NCBI RefSeq assembly: GCF_023276375.1
Contig: NZ_JALLPK010000001.1
Span: 3,100,001-3,164,000, forward strand
DNA length: 64,000 bases
Origin: Halocatena marina
GTDB taxonomy: Archaea; Halobacteriota; Halobacteria; Halobacteriales; Haloarculaceae
Direction of reading: 5' to 3'
Positions 18,071 through 27,679 of this stretch are shown here, in pieces; positions within the stretch are counted from its first letter, which is position 1; every line of letters begins with the position of its first letter. The position numbers were made by a program, and so were the translations under genes. The notes under the pieces are model-generated. The model was not told where the DNA came from. It saw only the letters and a list, made by a program, of their open reading frames with translations, and searched no databases.

Positions 18071-18307
18071 GTGCCCTCTTTCCGATGGCTTCAGAAAACG
18101 GTTCGGGCACGGATCGTCTAACACGCCAATGTTTCGAGGGTTCAACAGTGCAATGTTCCAACACACTGTCTCCGATCGTGTCGTCTTATCGCGCTGTTCT
18201 CCGATCGTCAGTCAGTCAACGCACACAGATACAGATTTGGAGCGAATGGTAGCTTCGGCTAGTAGGTGTCCATTTGGATTAAGTCGGTACCGACTCATAC
18301 AGCGAAT

Positions 18308-19291
18308 ATGGAAACGGTTTCACTCGGTCAGACGGGGACAGCCGTGAGTGCCGTCTCGCTTGGTACGTGGCGCTTCGGACACGAAACTGACGCGGGGACG
18401 TTCGAAATCGACCGTGAAAGTGCTCACGCACTGCTCGATGCGTACGCGGATCACGGTGGCAATTTCATCGACACCGCCGATATGTACGGCAAGGGAAAGA
18501 GTGAACGATGGATCGGCGAGTGGCTCTCAGAGCGCGACCGTGAGGAGTTCGTCATCGCCTCGAAGGTGTACTGGTCGACACGCGAGGACGATCCGAATGG
18601 GCACGGACTCGGTCGGAAGCATCTCCGCCGGCAGATCGATCGAATCCTCGATCGGCTCGGCACGGACTACCTCGATCTCCTCTATACACACCGGTTCGAC
18701 GATCGAACGCCTCCCGAGGAGTTCATGCACACACTCAACGGATTCGTTCGTGACGGATCTGTAAACTACCTCGGCACGTCTACCTTTGAGCCTCGAGCGT
18801 GGGAAGTCGTGCGAGCGAACGAATTCGCCGATAAGCACAACTACGAGCCGTTCACAGTTGCACAGCCTCGCTACAACCTCATCGACCGTGAGATCGAGGC
18901 TGAGTACCTCGCTATGTGCGAAAGCTACGACATCGGGTGTTGTCCGTGGAGTCCGCTGGCCGGTGGATTTCTCACGGGAAAATACCGGCACGAAGAACGT
19001 ATTCCGGACGGAACGCGCGGTTCGGAGTCGGATCAGTTCACCGACCGCTACCTCACTCCTGAAAACTACGATACGCTACGCGTGGTCCGTGAGATCGCAG
19101 ACGAAATCGATGCGACACCGGCGCAGGTGTCGCTTGCGTGGCTGATCGCTCATCCACAAGTGACTGCACCAATCGTCGGTGCACGAACGACAGAGCAACT
19201 CGCCGAAAACATCTCGGCTGTAGATATTTCACTCACTCAGAGCCAGTTCGACCGGCTCTCCGAAGCAAAAGCGACGCCGTCACTAGTGTGA
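18308..19291 (+). CDS. Aldo/keto reductase
   Basis: 327 residues from ATG 18308 (METVSLGQTGTAVSAVSLGTW), the standard family N-terminus. The tetrad residues are seen in NFIDTADMYGKGKSE (Asp, Tyr), VIASKVYW (Lys) and LYTHRFD (His). NADPH-binding SPLAGGFLTGKY and PIVGARTTEQLAEN follow. This belongs to the AKR/YghZ-like group that reduces carbonyls with NAD(P)H in the cytoplasm; the substrate cannot be inferred. It converges with the FAD oxidoreductase with 12 bp between stops. Confidence 0.9.
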   Translation: METVSLGQTGTAVSAVSLGTWRFGHETDAGTFEIDRESAHALLDAYADHGGNFIDTADMYGKGKSERWIGEWLSERDREEFVIASKVYWSTREDDPNGHGLGRKHLRRQIDRILDRLGTDYLDLLYTHRFDDRTPPEEFMHTLNGFVRDGSVNYLGTSTFEPRAWEVVRANEFADKHNYEPFTVAQPRYNLIDREIEAEYLAMCESYDIGCCPWSPLAGGFLTGKYRHEERIPDGTRGSESDQFTDRYLTPENYDTLRVVREIADEIDATPAQVSLAWLIAHPQVTAPIVGARTTEQLAENISAVDISLTQSQFDRLSEAKATPSLV

Positions 19292-19303
19292 CCGAGGAAA
19301 CAC

Positions 19304-20431
19304 TCAGCCGATATCCATCCCTTCTCTGATTTCGAACGTCTCGTCGCCATCGAAGCGCTTCGGGTCGAACGCCTCGATACCGTCGCCGTCCACGATCTGC
19401 TCTGCAATCATTTCACCTAACGCGGGCGCGCGCATGAAACCATGCCCCTGCCAGCCGGCGGCGACAAACACGTTCGGTGCAATTTCTCCGAGGAGTGGGT
19501 CACCGTCGGGCGTTGCGGTGCAGAGACCGGCCCACGCTCGATCACGAGCGAACGTCCTTCCAACTGCTGTCTCCAGATGCGTTTCGATTGCTTCGAGAAA
19601 CCATTCGTCGGCCTCACGTTTCCAGCCGTCGGGGTCACGCTCGATCGGTTCGGTCCCGTCTCCGACGAGCAGTCCATCACCGTGCGGTCGGAGATAATAG
19701 CCACCAGTAGCATCGAACAGCATTGGCACGTCGATAGCTATCGGCTCGGTTGTGAGCGCCTGAACGCGGTACGGTTTGAGCGGAATCGGGATGTCAGCGG
19801 CTGCGAGTACGTGTTTGGTGTGCGCGCCGGTAGCGACGAGGACAGCGTCGAACGATTCGTGTCCATCCGGAGTCTCGATTTCCGTGTTTGCGTTCGAGGT
19901 CGTTTCTGATTGTGCCCGAAGCGTCGCCGGTGTGTTGGTCAGGATCGTTGCTCCCGTCTCGACTGCGTGGTCGGCGACCGCACGGACGTAGCTCGCAGGG
20001 TCCGTGTGTCCCGCGTTTCTGGCAATCGCAGCAACGGCTACGCTGTCGACGTTGAGGGCCGGATACCGTTCTGCGAGTGTCTCACTGTCGATGAGAGAGA
20101 CGTCCCGGCCATTGGCCCGCATCCGGGGGACCTGTTCGCGGATGGCGGCCGCTCGTTTTTCATCATTCTCACGCGCGAGCCAAACGTAGGGGCATAGAGT
20201 AAAATCGAACCCATTCATCCCAGAGAATTCCTGAAACCGGGCCAGCGCTCGATCCCCGATTCGAGCATCGATACGTCCTGCATACGCATCGTAACAGACG
20301 CCTGCCGCGCGTCCGCTACTTCCGCTCTCGATCGTCCCCTGTTCGTAGACGGTAACGTCAACATCCTGTGAAGCGAGTTCGAGCGCAGCAGTGACACCAA
20401 CTGCACCCGCACCGAGAACAGCGACCCTCAT
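19304..20431 (-). CDS. DAO-family FAD-dependent oxidoreductase
   Basis: 375 residues from ATG 20431 (MRVAVLGAGAVGVTAALELA), a Rossmann GxGxxG dinucleotide site at the very N-terminus. Further DAO features are the E-rich strand VTVYEQG, GSSGRAAGVCYDAY near the FAD, the substrate-domain strand YYLRPHGDGLLVGDG and the C-terminal VFVAAGWQGHGFMRAPALGEM. The family oxidises amino or N-methyl amino acids (D-amino acid oxidase, sarcosine or glycine oxidase types). The 288-bp gap up to 20719 holds nothing recognisable. Confidence 0.88.
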   Translation of the reverse strand: MRVAVLGAGAVGVTAALELASQDVDVTVYEQGTIESGSSGRAAGVCYDAYAGRIDARIGDRALARFQEFSGMNGFDFTLCPYVWLARENDEKRAAAIREQVPRMRANGRDVSLIDSETLAERYPALNVDSVAVAAIARNAGHTDPASYVRAVADHAVETGATILTNTPATLRAQSETTSNANTEIETPDGHESFDAVLVATGAHTKHVLAAADIPIPLKPYRVQALTTEPIAIDVPMLFDATGGYYLRPHGDGLLVGDGTEPIERDPDGWKREADEWFLEAIETHLETAVGRTFARDRAWAGLCTATPDGDPLLGEIAPNVFVAAGWQGHGFMRAPALGEMIAEQIVDGDGIEAFDPKRFDGDETFEIREGMDIG

Positions 20432-20719
20432 CGACACGGCAGACACCCCATCGGAACACCGAAGCGACACCGAACATACGAGTCATCATCCGTCCGAAAA
20501 ATCCCCGATGGAGAGCAGCCATCGCTCCCCCGATCGCCCGTTGCATGCGTCATAGCACCGTTTCAGCACGACCACACTTAGAGATTCGTTGCGCGATGCG
20601 AACGACTCGACAGCCAACAGCAGCGTAGCAGTGCAATCGGCGGTAGAACGAGTGGTGATACAAAGACGATCGAAGCTCAACCGTCACGCTAACGAGGACT
20701 CCCCTCTAATGGTTTGACA

Positions 20720-21574
20720 ATGAGTGATGGCTCCGACGAACAGGAAAGCGGAGAGCCTTCCGATTCGGGGGCTGAAACAGGGACTCCCGACACGAAAGAG
20801 GTAGAGGAGCCTTCTGTGGAAACGCTACGGGAACAGGTGGAAGAGAAGTACGACTTCGATAATTTCGGGCCGGATGACATGGCCCGTATGACGCCGGAAG
20901 AGTGGGATGCGGCGTTCGATATCGAGACGTGGATCACGGGGACCGAGCTGCTCGACCGGGTCGAGGCAGACGTGAAACAGCGCGTCGCCGACCGCGAGGT
21001 GTTCGCCCGTCTCGAACGGCTTTCGAATCCCGAACGGCTCATCGCGTACTCCGATGAAGGCTACGCCGTCGTCTACAAAGATGGAAGCGTCGCGGGCGAG
21101 GGAACCGTGCTCCGGGACGTCAAACCGTCTGTTGCCCTGTGCTCGATGGACGAGTACGATCCGCCAGAGATGCCAGAAGGCACTGTCCTTCCTAGACCGT
21201 CCGAGGTCCCAGAGGGAACTGGGACGCTCGGTCACCGAGTGATCCAGGTCGTTGGTGCAGTGCTGGTGTTGATGGGACTGTTCCTGCTAATTGGCGGTAT
21301 GGTCGGCCTAACCGGAGAGGCCGGAGTTGTCGGCATCTTCACTGGCTTCATCTTCATCGGAATCGGGATCGTTCTTTTCGTTCTGGTTGCGAATGCCCGT
21401 CTCTCAGACCGGTTCCGATCGGAGGAGTACCGCGACCGACTGCGTGCCGTTGGTCTTTCCGATGCAGATTCGGACACAGGTTCGAACGCGGACGAACGGC
21501 CGGCAATCCTTGAGGATCTCGACGATTTCACGAAACGCGATGACGTAGACGATTCAAACGATACGCCATCATAA
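20720..21574 (+). CDS. Cytochrome bc cluster membrane protein (DUF7319-like)
   Basis: 284 residues from ATG 20720 (an in-frame TTG at 20714 is less likely). The N-terminal half is acidic and soluble (LREQVEEKYDFDNFGPDDM, YAVVYKDGSVAGEG), followed by two membrane helices (VIQVVGAVLVLMGLFLLIGG and GIFTGFIFIGIGIVLFVLVA) and an acidic tail. It opens the halocyanin/Rieske/cytochrome b cluster, a conserved position in haloarchaea. I recall these partners as DUF7313-DUF7319. It is likely an accessory or assembly factor of the complex; no cofactor motif is visible. Confidence 0.7.
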   Translation: MSDGSDEQESGEPSDSGAETGTPDTKEVEEPSVETLREQVEEKYDFDNFGPDDMARMTPEEWDAAFDIETWITGTELLDRVEADVKQRVADREVFARLERLSNPERLIAYSDEGYAVVYKDGSVAGEGTVLRDVKPSVALCSMDEYDPPEMPEGTVLPRPSEVPEGTGTLGHRVIQVVGAVLVLMGLFLLIGGMVGLTGEAGVVGIFTGFIFIGIGIVLFVLVANARLSDRFRSEEYRDRLRAVGLSDADSDTGSNADERPAILEDLDDFTKRDDVDDSNDTPS

Positions 21575-21642
21575 GGGCTGTAGCGGCGCTGTCGGCGGCT
21601 TCGGTGGGTTTATACGAACTCGGTTCTGAAATCAGCTTGTGC

Positions 21643-22263
21643 ATGAACAGACGGGAATTTCTCCGCACTGCTGGCGGCGCAGCGGGGGCCGTAACCACTA
21701 CATCTGCGGTTTCTGGAGCCGCCGCCGCGCAAGAAGGGGGTGGTGGCTCTGGTCCGATCGATTACGGCGGCTACTTGGACGACGCCGGCGGGTGGAGCGA
21801 GGGCAGCACGGCCGACATGACTGGCAACAATCAGGTGACGATCAAAGTCGGGCCGGGTGGAGAGAACGTCTACGATCCGGTTGCGGTGCACGTTGATCCC
21901 GGGACGAAGATCATCTGGCAGTGGGAGGGCCCAGGCCACAACGTTCAGGCCGAAGACGGCCAGTTCGAAAGCGAGATCAAAGGCTCGGGCACCTTCGAGT
22001 ACACCGCCGAAGAAGAAGGTGTCATCCCGTACTTCTGCCAACCACACAAGAGCGTTGGCATGAAGGGCGCGATCGCGGTCGGAAATGTCCCGCGTAAATC
22101 ACCAGCTGCAGCAGCAGAACTCAAACCAGAAGAGATGGGGGTTCCGATTCAGCCCCACTACGTTGGAATCGGAGCGGTGCTGATGATGATGTCATCGCTC
22201 GTCTTCACGTTCTACCTGCTCAAATACGGTGAAAGCGCTCATACGAAAGGAGGGAACAACTAA
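21643..22263 (+). CDS. Halocyanin, membrane-anchored blue copper protein (copy 1)
   Basis: 206 residues from ATG 21643 (MNRREFLRTAGG), giving a Tat signal; the longer in-frame start at 21604 would hide it. Short Gly linker, then a plastocyanin-like domain: NQVTIKVGPGGENVYDPVAV, GPGHNV (copper His) and YFCQPHKSVGMKG (Cys, His and Met ligands). A C-terminal helix (GIGAVLMMMSSLVFTFYLL) anchors it outside the cytoplasmic membrane. It should shuttle electrons from the cytochrome bc-type complex encoded just downstream. It is about 90% identical over the copper domain to the protein at 42362-43114. TAATG links it to the next gene. Confidence 0.93.
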   Translation: MNRREFLRTAGGAAGAVTTTSAVSGAAAAQEGGGGSGPIDYGGYLDDAGGWSEGSTADMTGNNQVTIKVGPGGENVYDPVAVHVDPGTKIIWQWEGPGHNVQAEDGQFESEIKGSGTFEYTAEEEGVIPYFCQPHKSVGMKGAIAVGNVPRKSPAAAAELKPEEMGVPIQPHYVGIGAVLMMMSSLVFTFYLLKYGESAHTKGGNN

Positions 22264-22649
22264 TGCCATCCGGTGACAACAGCTACGGATCGATTCATCG
22301 CTACGAACCGGCGCGAGAGAGCACAGCAGCCGCGATTGCGATCGTTCTCCTCACAATCATCGAAGTCGTATTCGTGGGTATGTTCACCTACGGACTGTCG
22401 ACCGGATGGGGGAGAGATCCGTTCGGAAATATGTTCCTCGGAGGGATTCTCACAGTGATCTTCATCGATCTCTCGTTTATTCTCTTACTCTACCGAAAAG
22501 AATTCCTCCCCGACGTGATGGTCGTGAAAAAGCGTCGGCGGAAATGGGAGGACCTCTACGTTGAAGAAGAAGACGCTGATGGACAGTCCCCAGATGTCGA
22601 CATCTGGGAGGGTGTGAAACACGCGATTTATCCGTACTATAAACGATAA
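22263..22649 (+). CDS. Small bc-complex membrane protein (DUF7318-like)
   Basis: 128 residues, two hydrophobic segments (AAAIAIVLLTIIEVVFVGMFTYGL and FLGGILTVIFIDLSFILLLY), then a basic/acidic cytoplasmic tail (KKRRRKWEDLYVEEEDADG). Its ATG shares the last base of the halocyanin stop, so translation is coupled. Position between halocyanin and Rieske genes is conserved in haloarchaea; it is probably a small subunit of the complex. No cofactor site is seen. Confidence 0.75.
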   Translation: MPSGDNSYGSIHRYEPARESTAAAIAIVLLTIIEVVFVGMFTYGLSTGWGRDPFGNMFLGGILTVIFIDLSFILLLYRKEFLPDVMVVKKRRRKWEDLYVEEEDADGQSPDVDIWEGVKHAIYPYYKR

Positions 22650-22652
22650 TTC

Positions 22653-23525
22653 ATGGCAGATAGCGACAAATATCCAATCGAGTCAGGGAGACGGCGCTTT
22701 GTTAAGGGCGTCGTTGGTGCGGCATCGCTCGCAACGGTCGGGACAGCAACCGGAGTCGGACTGACGTCGGTTACCTCTTCAGCGGGAGAGGGTGGTGGTG
22801 TCACGAGATACAAGGCACTCGAGAATATTGCAGGTCCCGCTCCTCGTGGAATGCCACAGATTCCAATCGAGATCGACGGCAGCGGCACTATCAAAGGTAT
22901 CTGGCCCGAGCCGAAAGAAGTCCAACGAGGATCCCAGACAATCACCGTGGCCGAAACCGATATCGGCGGTGTAACGTACTCGACTGAATGGTTCCAGTAC
23001 TGTGGCGTCCAGACCTACGCAGGGATCGCACCGGACGCTGATCAGGAAAATTCCTTCCTCTCCGGATCGAACACGCCGTACAGCTGGCAGCAAGAGCAAC
23101 TCTCATCCGGTGATCCGCTGAAAGTCGAGCACTTTCAGGACTACAAAGAGTGGGGCAACGACATCGGCAAAAGTGGTCTCGGCAAGCCCGCGATGGGAAC
23201 GTGGCGTTCGAAGGACACGAAAAGCACAATCCCCATTCAGGTCATCCGGAGTACGAAAGTCGAGGAGATGGCCAAGAACGACCCGTGGTTGAAAGCAAGC
23301 ACCGCCCAGGGCTTTATTGCGTGGTTGGATAAGTGTACACACTTCTGCTGTGTCCCGGCATACAAAGCGTTCCCAGGCAGTGCGAAATTCAACGCGGAGG
23401 ACAAAATCTACTGTCAGTGTCACCAGTCGGTGTACGACCCGTATCAAATCGTGGACACAACGTTTGTGTCGCTTCCGCGTCCATCGGGTGACAGTGGCAG
23501 TGAGAGTGGCAGCGAATCAGAGTGA
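22653..23525 (+). CDS. petA: Rieske iron-sulfur protein
   Basis: 290 residues. A Tat-type N-terminus (GRRRFVKGVVGAASLATVG) remains as the membrane anchor, as in other Rieske proteins. [2Fe-2S] ligands are in CTHFCC (Cys, His; last Cys for the disulfide) and CQCHQSVYDP (Cys, His), near residues 226-275. The loop CTHFCC has an extra Cys at its fifth position where Gly is usual. The C-terminal tail is Gly/Ser/Glu-rich. It moves electrons from quinol to halocyanin or a c-type acceptor on the outer face. It starts three bases after the previous stop and nine bases before cytochrome b. Confidence 0.93.
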   Translation: MADSDKYPIESGRRRFVKGVVGAASLATVGTATGVGLTSVTSSAGEGGGVTRYKALENIAGPAPRGMPQIPIEIDGSGTIKGIWPEPKEVQRGSQTITVAETDIGGVTYSTEWFQYCGVQTYAGIAPDADQENSFLSGSNTPYSWQQEQLSSGDPLKVEHFQDYKEWGNDIGKSGLGKPAMGTWRSKDTKSTIPIQVIRSTKVEEMAKNDPWLKASTAQGFIAWLDKCTHFCCVPAYKAFPGSAKFNAEDKIYCQCHQSVYDPYQIVDTTFVSLPRPSGDSGSESGSESE

Positions 23526-23534
23526 ACGGACACC

Positions 23535-24338
23535 ATGAGCTTAAAACCAAAAGACGAACACGATCATATGGCTTGGGTGGAGAGCAAGGATCTCTCTCCA
23601 GTTGAGCGGGGGTATCTCACCACGCTCATCTGGCTCGACAAGCGCTTTCGCGTTGTCGATTACCTTGAGATCTTAGAGAATCTCTACTACAAGGTCAACC
23701 TGCAGATGCCGAAAAGCCACACGGAGCAGTACAATCTTGATAACAAGTTCTGGTACTGGTATCCGTTGTATTCGCTTGGGTTTTTCTCGCTCCTCGCGTA
23801 CATCGTTGCCTCCGTCAGCGGCGGACTCCTCGGGTTCTACTACACGCCCGGAGCAGTCGGTGCAACCGGTGATCCATCGATGGCCTACGAGCAGATCGAG
23901 TTCATCATGACCCAGTTGAACTTCGGGTATATGCTCAGGAGTATTCACCGGTGGTCTGCGCAGGTGATGACCGCAGCGGTCTTCCTGCACATGCTTCGGG
24001 TGTACTTCACAGGCGCGTACAAGGAACCTCGTGAAGTGAACTGGCTCATCGGAATCGTGCTCATCTCACTGACGATGGTCTTTGGATACTCGGGCTATCT
24101 CTTGACGTGGGATCAGCTGGCGTTCTGGGCGAGCCAGATCGGTGTCGAAATGGCGCTCTCGATCCCACTCATCGGGGAGTGGATCGCACAGCTCATCTTC
24201 GGCGGCTTCACACCGAACCCAGCGACACTCCAACGGATGTACATCTTACACGTGTTCTTCCTGCCGTTCATCGTGACGGCACTCATTGCGATCCACATCG
24301 GCATCGTCTGGATGCAGGGGATCGCAGAACCACACTGA
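23535..24338 (+). CDS. petB: Cytochrome b (N-terminal, cytochrome b6-like) subunit
   Basis: 267 residues. Four membrane helices with haem-ligand histidine pairs: YMLRSIHRWSAQVMTAAVFLHMLRVY (helix B) and LHVFFLPFIVTALIAIHIG (helix D). GYSGYLLTWDQLAFWA and GYTGYSL-like features are those of the Qo-site side. It corresponds to the b6 half of a split cytochrome b; the C-terminal half is the separate gene at 24698. It follows the Rieske gene by nine bases in one operon. Confidence 0.95.
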   Translation: MSLKPKDEHDHMAWVESKDLSPVERGYLTTLIWLDKRFRVVDYLEILENLYYKVNLQMPKSHTEQYNLDNKFWYWYPLYSLGFFSLLAYIVASVSGGLLGFYYTPGAVGATGDPSMAYEQIEFIMTQLNFGYMLRSIHRWSAQVMTAAVFLHMLRVYFTGAYKEPREVNWLIGIVLISLTMVFGYSGYLLTWDQLAFWASQIGVEMALSIPLIGEWIAQLIFGGFTPNPATLQRMYILHVFFLPFIVTALIAIHIGIVWMQGIAEPH

Positions 24339-24697
24339 TCGACGACTCACTTCTGTTCTCGTCGGTTGTGGAGCCAGCAGGTGTCTTTCCTCGAATAGCG
24401 AATAGCGAATACCGTATTTTCAAATGTTAGGATGGTTCACAGTGTCGTAAATCGACGAGGCGAAGTCACGAACTCGGTTACTGCCTGAACGATTTCTGGG
24501 TGGAGGAGATATCCAGCCGTTATATGATATCCAATTGACTACGGATCGGGATTATCTCGTTCACAAGTAGTTGTGGGCTCTGGAGAGACTGTCCTAGCTC
24601 TGATTCGACGACACTCAGAGTGTCGGTGTCAGACAGGCCAACAGGTGGAGTAACAAAACGTTGAAGGTAGCGCGAAGCCAATTTGCGGTAACGAATA
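24339..24697. other. 359-bp gap splitting the two cytochrome b genes
   Basis: No credible gene. GAATAGC is repeated at about 24395-24412 (gaatagcgaatagcgaata). The reading frame on the other strand reaching 24747 overlaps the petD start and is not convincing. The length suggests that petD and the genes behind it have their own promoter, unlike the tight spacing before petB. Confidence 0.5.
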
Positions 24698-25465
24698 ATG
24701 ACCGAGAGCGACACAGGCGACGAGGTTCGGACAGACGGGACCGGCATCGTCGCCCCGGACGACGAAACGCCGACGTGGAGCGAGCGAAAAGCTCGCGCGG
24801 AGGGGTTGTCCCGGCTGACCTACGAGTATTTCGAACGCGCTCGTCGAGAAGACCAGGATTTGCGGACGGACTCGAGTTACATCGAGCGCGACGTGCTCGG
24901 ATTTCCGTCGTGGCCGCACGAGACGATCCGAAATATCGCGATTTCGGTGTTTTTCATCGGGATGATCATCTTTCTTTCAGCGACGATGCCACCACACATC
25001 GATGCCCCTGCGGACTCATCTACCACGCCAGAAGTCATCCTGCCAGACTGGTATCTGTACTGGTCGTTCGGCCTGCTCAAGCTCGGCCCGCTCAATCCTG
25101 AGCTTGCATTGTTAGGTGGGAAGAAGCTGATGGCAGATCGGACGTACGGGGTGCTTGCAAATCTCGTCGTCGTCGGTGCCATCGCTATTGTGCCATTCCT
25201 GAACAAAGGCTCTGCGCGGCGTCCAGTCGAACAGCCGTTCTGGGCCTCCATTGGTGTGGGTGGGACCGTCTTTGCGATCACGATCGCTGCGCTTTCGGTC
25301 AAGAATCTGTTCCCAGAGGCGATCGACCCACACCTGATCTTCGATCTGACGTTCCTGCTCCCGTTCGTCGTCGGATGTCTGAGCTACGCGGTGCTCAAAA
25401 CGATGCGTGAGGGATACATGTTCGAACTGAACCGTCGGTACTACCGGCTTCGCCCACCGCGATAG
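24698..25465 (+). CDS. petD: Cytochrome b C-terminal (subunit IV-like) protein
   Basis: 255 residues. A soluble N-terminal ~75 residues precede the first helix (TIRNIAISVFFIGMIIFLSA). The segment LPDWYLYWSFGLLKL is the PEWY-equivalent motif (here PDWY) of the quinol-oxidation site. Three to four further helices follow (YGVLANLVVVGAIAIVPFL, SIGVGGTVFAITIAALSV, LTFLLPFVVGCLSYAVL). With petB and petA it completes the cytochrome bc/b6f-type complex. The long N-terminal extension is typical of haloarchaeal homologues. Confidence 0.9.
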   Translation: MTESDTGDEVRTDGTGIVAPDDETPTWSERKARAEGLSRLTYEYFERARREDQDLRTDSSYIERDVLGFPSWPHETIRNIAISVFFIGMIIFLSATMPPHIDAPADSSTTPEVILPDWYLYWSFGLLKLGPLNPELALLGGKKLMADRTYGVLANLVVVGAIAIVPFLNKGSARRPVEQPFWASIGVGGTVFAITIAALSVKNLFPEAIDPHLIFDLTFLLPFVVGCLSYAVLKTMREGYMFELNRRYYRLRPPR

Positions 25466-25535
25466 CCTCGGTTGCAAACTCAGGCGAAGCGGCAAACAAA
25501 ACAAGCTCAAGTATCTCTGTCTCCTCTGTTTTTGC

Positions 25536-25838
25536 ATGGTCGACTCCGATGCGTCTGACGAGCAGGCGGTGGACGACGGAGATATTATTGTGCCGGTCGG
25601 ATTATACAAGATCGTCACCGTCTTCTCGACACTCATTGCTGCGGCTGCCGTTGTCGGTGGGTTTGTGATTCTCGACACAGCAACACAGGGAGCGAACGCA
25701 TCGGCTGAGGAAGTGAACGTCCTCCTTGCACTGCTTGGTGTGGCGAGTATCCTGATCGGATCGGTTATTTACGTCTTCTCGACACGGTTTCGAGCTGAAG
25801 GGATGGGAATGGGAAACCCTAAAGACGGCGCTGACTAA
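25536..25838 (+). CDS. Small bc-cluster membrane protein (DUF7315-like)
   Basis: 100 residues: acidic N-terminus, two helices (LYKIVTVFSTLIAAAAVVGGFVIL and VLLALLGVASILIGSVIYVF) and a short tail rich in Gly-Met. It lies 70 bp after petD and nine bases before the next gene. Position conserved in haloarchaeal bc clusters; likely an accessory subunit. No cofactor motif. Confidence 0.7.
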   Translation: MVDSDASDEQAVDDGDIIVPVGLYKIVTVFSTLIAAAAVVGGFVILDTATQGANASAEEVNVLLALLGVASILIGSVIYVFSTRFRAEGMGMGNPKDGAD

Positions 25839-25847
25839 GAACCGATA

Positions 25848-26108
25848 ATGGCTGACGAATTCATCAAGGGATTCGCTATTCTCACGGGTGGCATGCTCGG
25901 ATGGATGGTTATCGCGGGCTGGTACAACACCCCGAGCTTCACGGAGGCACAGCTCTCCGTGCCAGTTGAACAAGAGTTACAGATGCTTGATCAGTTGGCT
26001 CTCACGTTCAAAACGGGTTTCCTGTGGTTTGCGATCCTCGGCGCACTCACCTTCTGGGTGTTGATCCCTGCAGGCAGAGAGCTCCGGAGTGCATGGGCAG
26101 CCCGCTGA
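25848..26108 (+). CDS. Small bc-cluster membrane protein (DUF7314-like)
   Basis: 86 residues with two helices (FAILTGGMLGWMVIAGWY and GFLWFAILGALTFWVLIPAG). It is the last gene of the bc cluster on this strand. Sequence shows no ligand motif; a role as a small subunit or assembly factor is inferred from position. Confidence 0.7.
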   Translation: MADEFIKGFAILTGGMLGWMVIAGWYNTPSFTEAQLSVPVEQELQMLDQLALTFKTGFLWFAILGALTFWVLIPAGRELRSAWAAR

Positions 26109-26383
26109 TCGCTTTAGCAAAGCGAAGCGAAGCTAATCTAAGCATTCCCATCGTTGAAATTGAGCGCTTTCAGTTGAGCCCGTAGTGCCCGATCTATTAC
26201 TCACAACCCAGAAGACAACAGACTGTAGTGATTGAGAGCGTCGGCTCTGTCGGTACTGTCGGTGCTGTGTACTGTACTGTAATTCTGCTGTGTCCGTACA
26301 GAGTAGGCAGTAATAATCAGTAATCGAGAACACCACGAGGGTCGAAGCAGTACTATTACTATTGTCTGTCACTATCGTTTCCT

Positions 26384-27547
26384 ATGGCTCCCGCGTATCC
26401 ACAGCTAACGGCGTTCCTCAACGAGACAGAAACCGACGGATATCTGATCGACGCTGCAGGCAATGACAGCAATCAGTACTACCTTTCGGGTTTCAAAGGT
26501 AAATCCGTCACACTGTATGTGGACGGCGAGGTTCGACTCCTTGTTCCCGATCTCGAATACACGCGAGCAAACCGTGACAGTGACAATGTCCACCGATTCT
26601 CGGAGTTCGACTACGGAAGCATGGTCATCGAGCACGGGCAATCGAAAGCCGGACCCCTTGCAATCGCGGCGTTTCTCTCTGAGTATGGGGTCGACTCGGT
26701 CTCTGTGCCAGCCTCCGTTCCGACCGGAACGACAACGATGCTGCACGATCAGGGTATCGAGGTCGTCACGGATTATGATGGCTGTGTGGGCAGTATTCGG
26801 GCGGTGAAATCCGACGAAGAGATCGAACAGATCGCGGCGACACAACGAGCAACCATCGAAGCAATGACAGTCGCAGCGGGGTTCCTCGAACGCGCAACAG
26901 TCGAAGCGGGCGTCTTGCAGCTCGATGGAGACGTGCTGACGAGCGAGCGGGTCCGCCACGCGATCAAAACGACAGTTCTCGAAAAGAACTGTGAAGTGAG
27001 TGAGTGCATCGTTGCCGCCGGTGCAGCAGGTGCTCGCGGTCACACAGCCGGATCTGGACCAATCGAAGCAGGCGAGCCGATCATCGTCGATATTGCTCCG
27101 TACAATACGGAATCGCAGTACTATGGAGACATGACCCGGACGTTCGTGAAAGGCGAACCGGAAGCGAAGATTCAGGAGTGGTACGATGTGACCCATGAGG
27201 CTTACGAGGTGGCACTAGCGATGATCAAGCCAGGTGTGACTGGTGAAGCGGTAAACGAGGCTGTCTGTGACGTCTTCGAACGCGAAGGATACCCGACGCT
27301 TCGAACCGACGAGGCCACAGAAGATGGGTTCGTTCACTCCACTGGCCACGGTGTCGGACTCGATGTCCACGAACAGCCCAAACTCAGCTGGGGTGGTGAG
27401 AAGTTACAGCCTGGGCACGTCGTCACGGTCGAACCCGGACTGTACGAACAGGAAGTCGGCGGCGTCCGCCTTGAAGATCTCATCGTCGTAACCGAAACGG
27501 GTCACACAAACCTGACCGACTACCCACGAGAGCTCAGCGTAGTATAA
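26384..27547 (+). CDS. M24-family Xaa-Pro aminopeptidase/dipeptidase
   Basis: 387 residues. N-terminal creatinase-like domain (~1-140), then the pita-bread catalytic domain with all five metal ligands recognisable: VDIAPYNTES (Asp), GDMTRTF (Asp), HSTGHGVGLDVHE (His), TVEPGLYEQ (Glu) and VRLEDLIVV (Glu). It cleaves Xaa-Pro bonds at peptide N-termini with a dinuclear metal, in the cytoplasm. Start at ATG 26384 gives the usual family length. Confidence 0.92.
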   Translation: MAPAYPQLTAFLNETETDGYLIDAAGNDSNQYYLSGFKGKSVTLYVDGEVRLLVPDLEYTRANRDSDNVHRFSEFDYGSMVIEHGQSKAGPLAIAAFLSEYGVDSVSVPASVPTGTTTMLHDQGIEVVTDYDGCVGSIRAVKSDEEIEQIAATQRATIEAMTVAAGFLERATVEAGVLQLDGDVLTSERVRHAIKTTVLEKNCEVSECIVAAGAAGARGHTAGSGPIEAGEPIIVDIAPYNTESQYYGDMTRTFVKGEPEAKIQEWYDVTHEAYEVALAMIKPGVTGEAVNEAVCDVFEREGYPTLRTDEATEDGFVHSTGHGVGLDVHEQPKLSWGGEKLQPGHVVTVEPGLYEQEVGGVRLEDLIVVTETGHTNLTDYPRELSVV

Positions 27548-27679
27548 TACAGTTAGGACGGTACAGCGTTTCGATCCGCTATCCCGATTGAGTTCGAATT
27601 GGCAGGCCGCTCCTGTGAGGAACTGAGAGGCTACAACAAACGCAGTTCGACACGAGTCAAAAGGAAGGTGGTCGAAATC

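Noticed and set aside
24520..24747. 75-codon minus-strand frame in the petB-petD gap
   Set aside because: Overlaps the start of petD on the other strand and shows no recognisable family.
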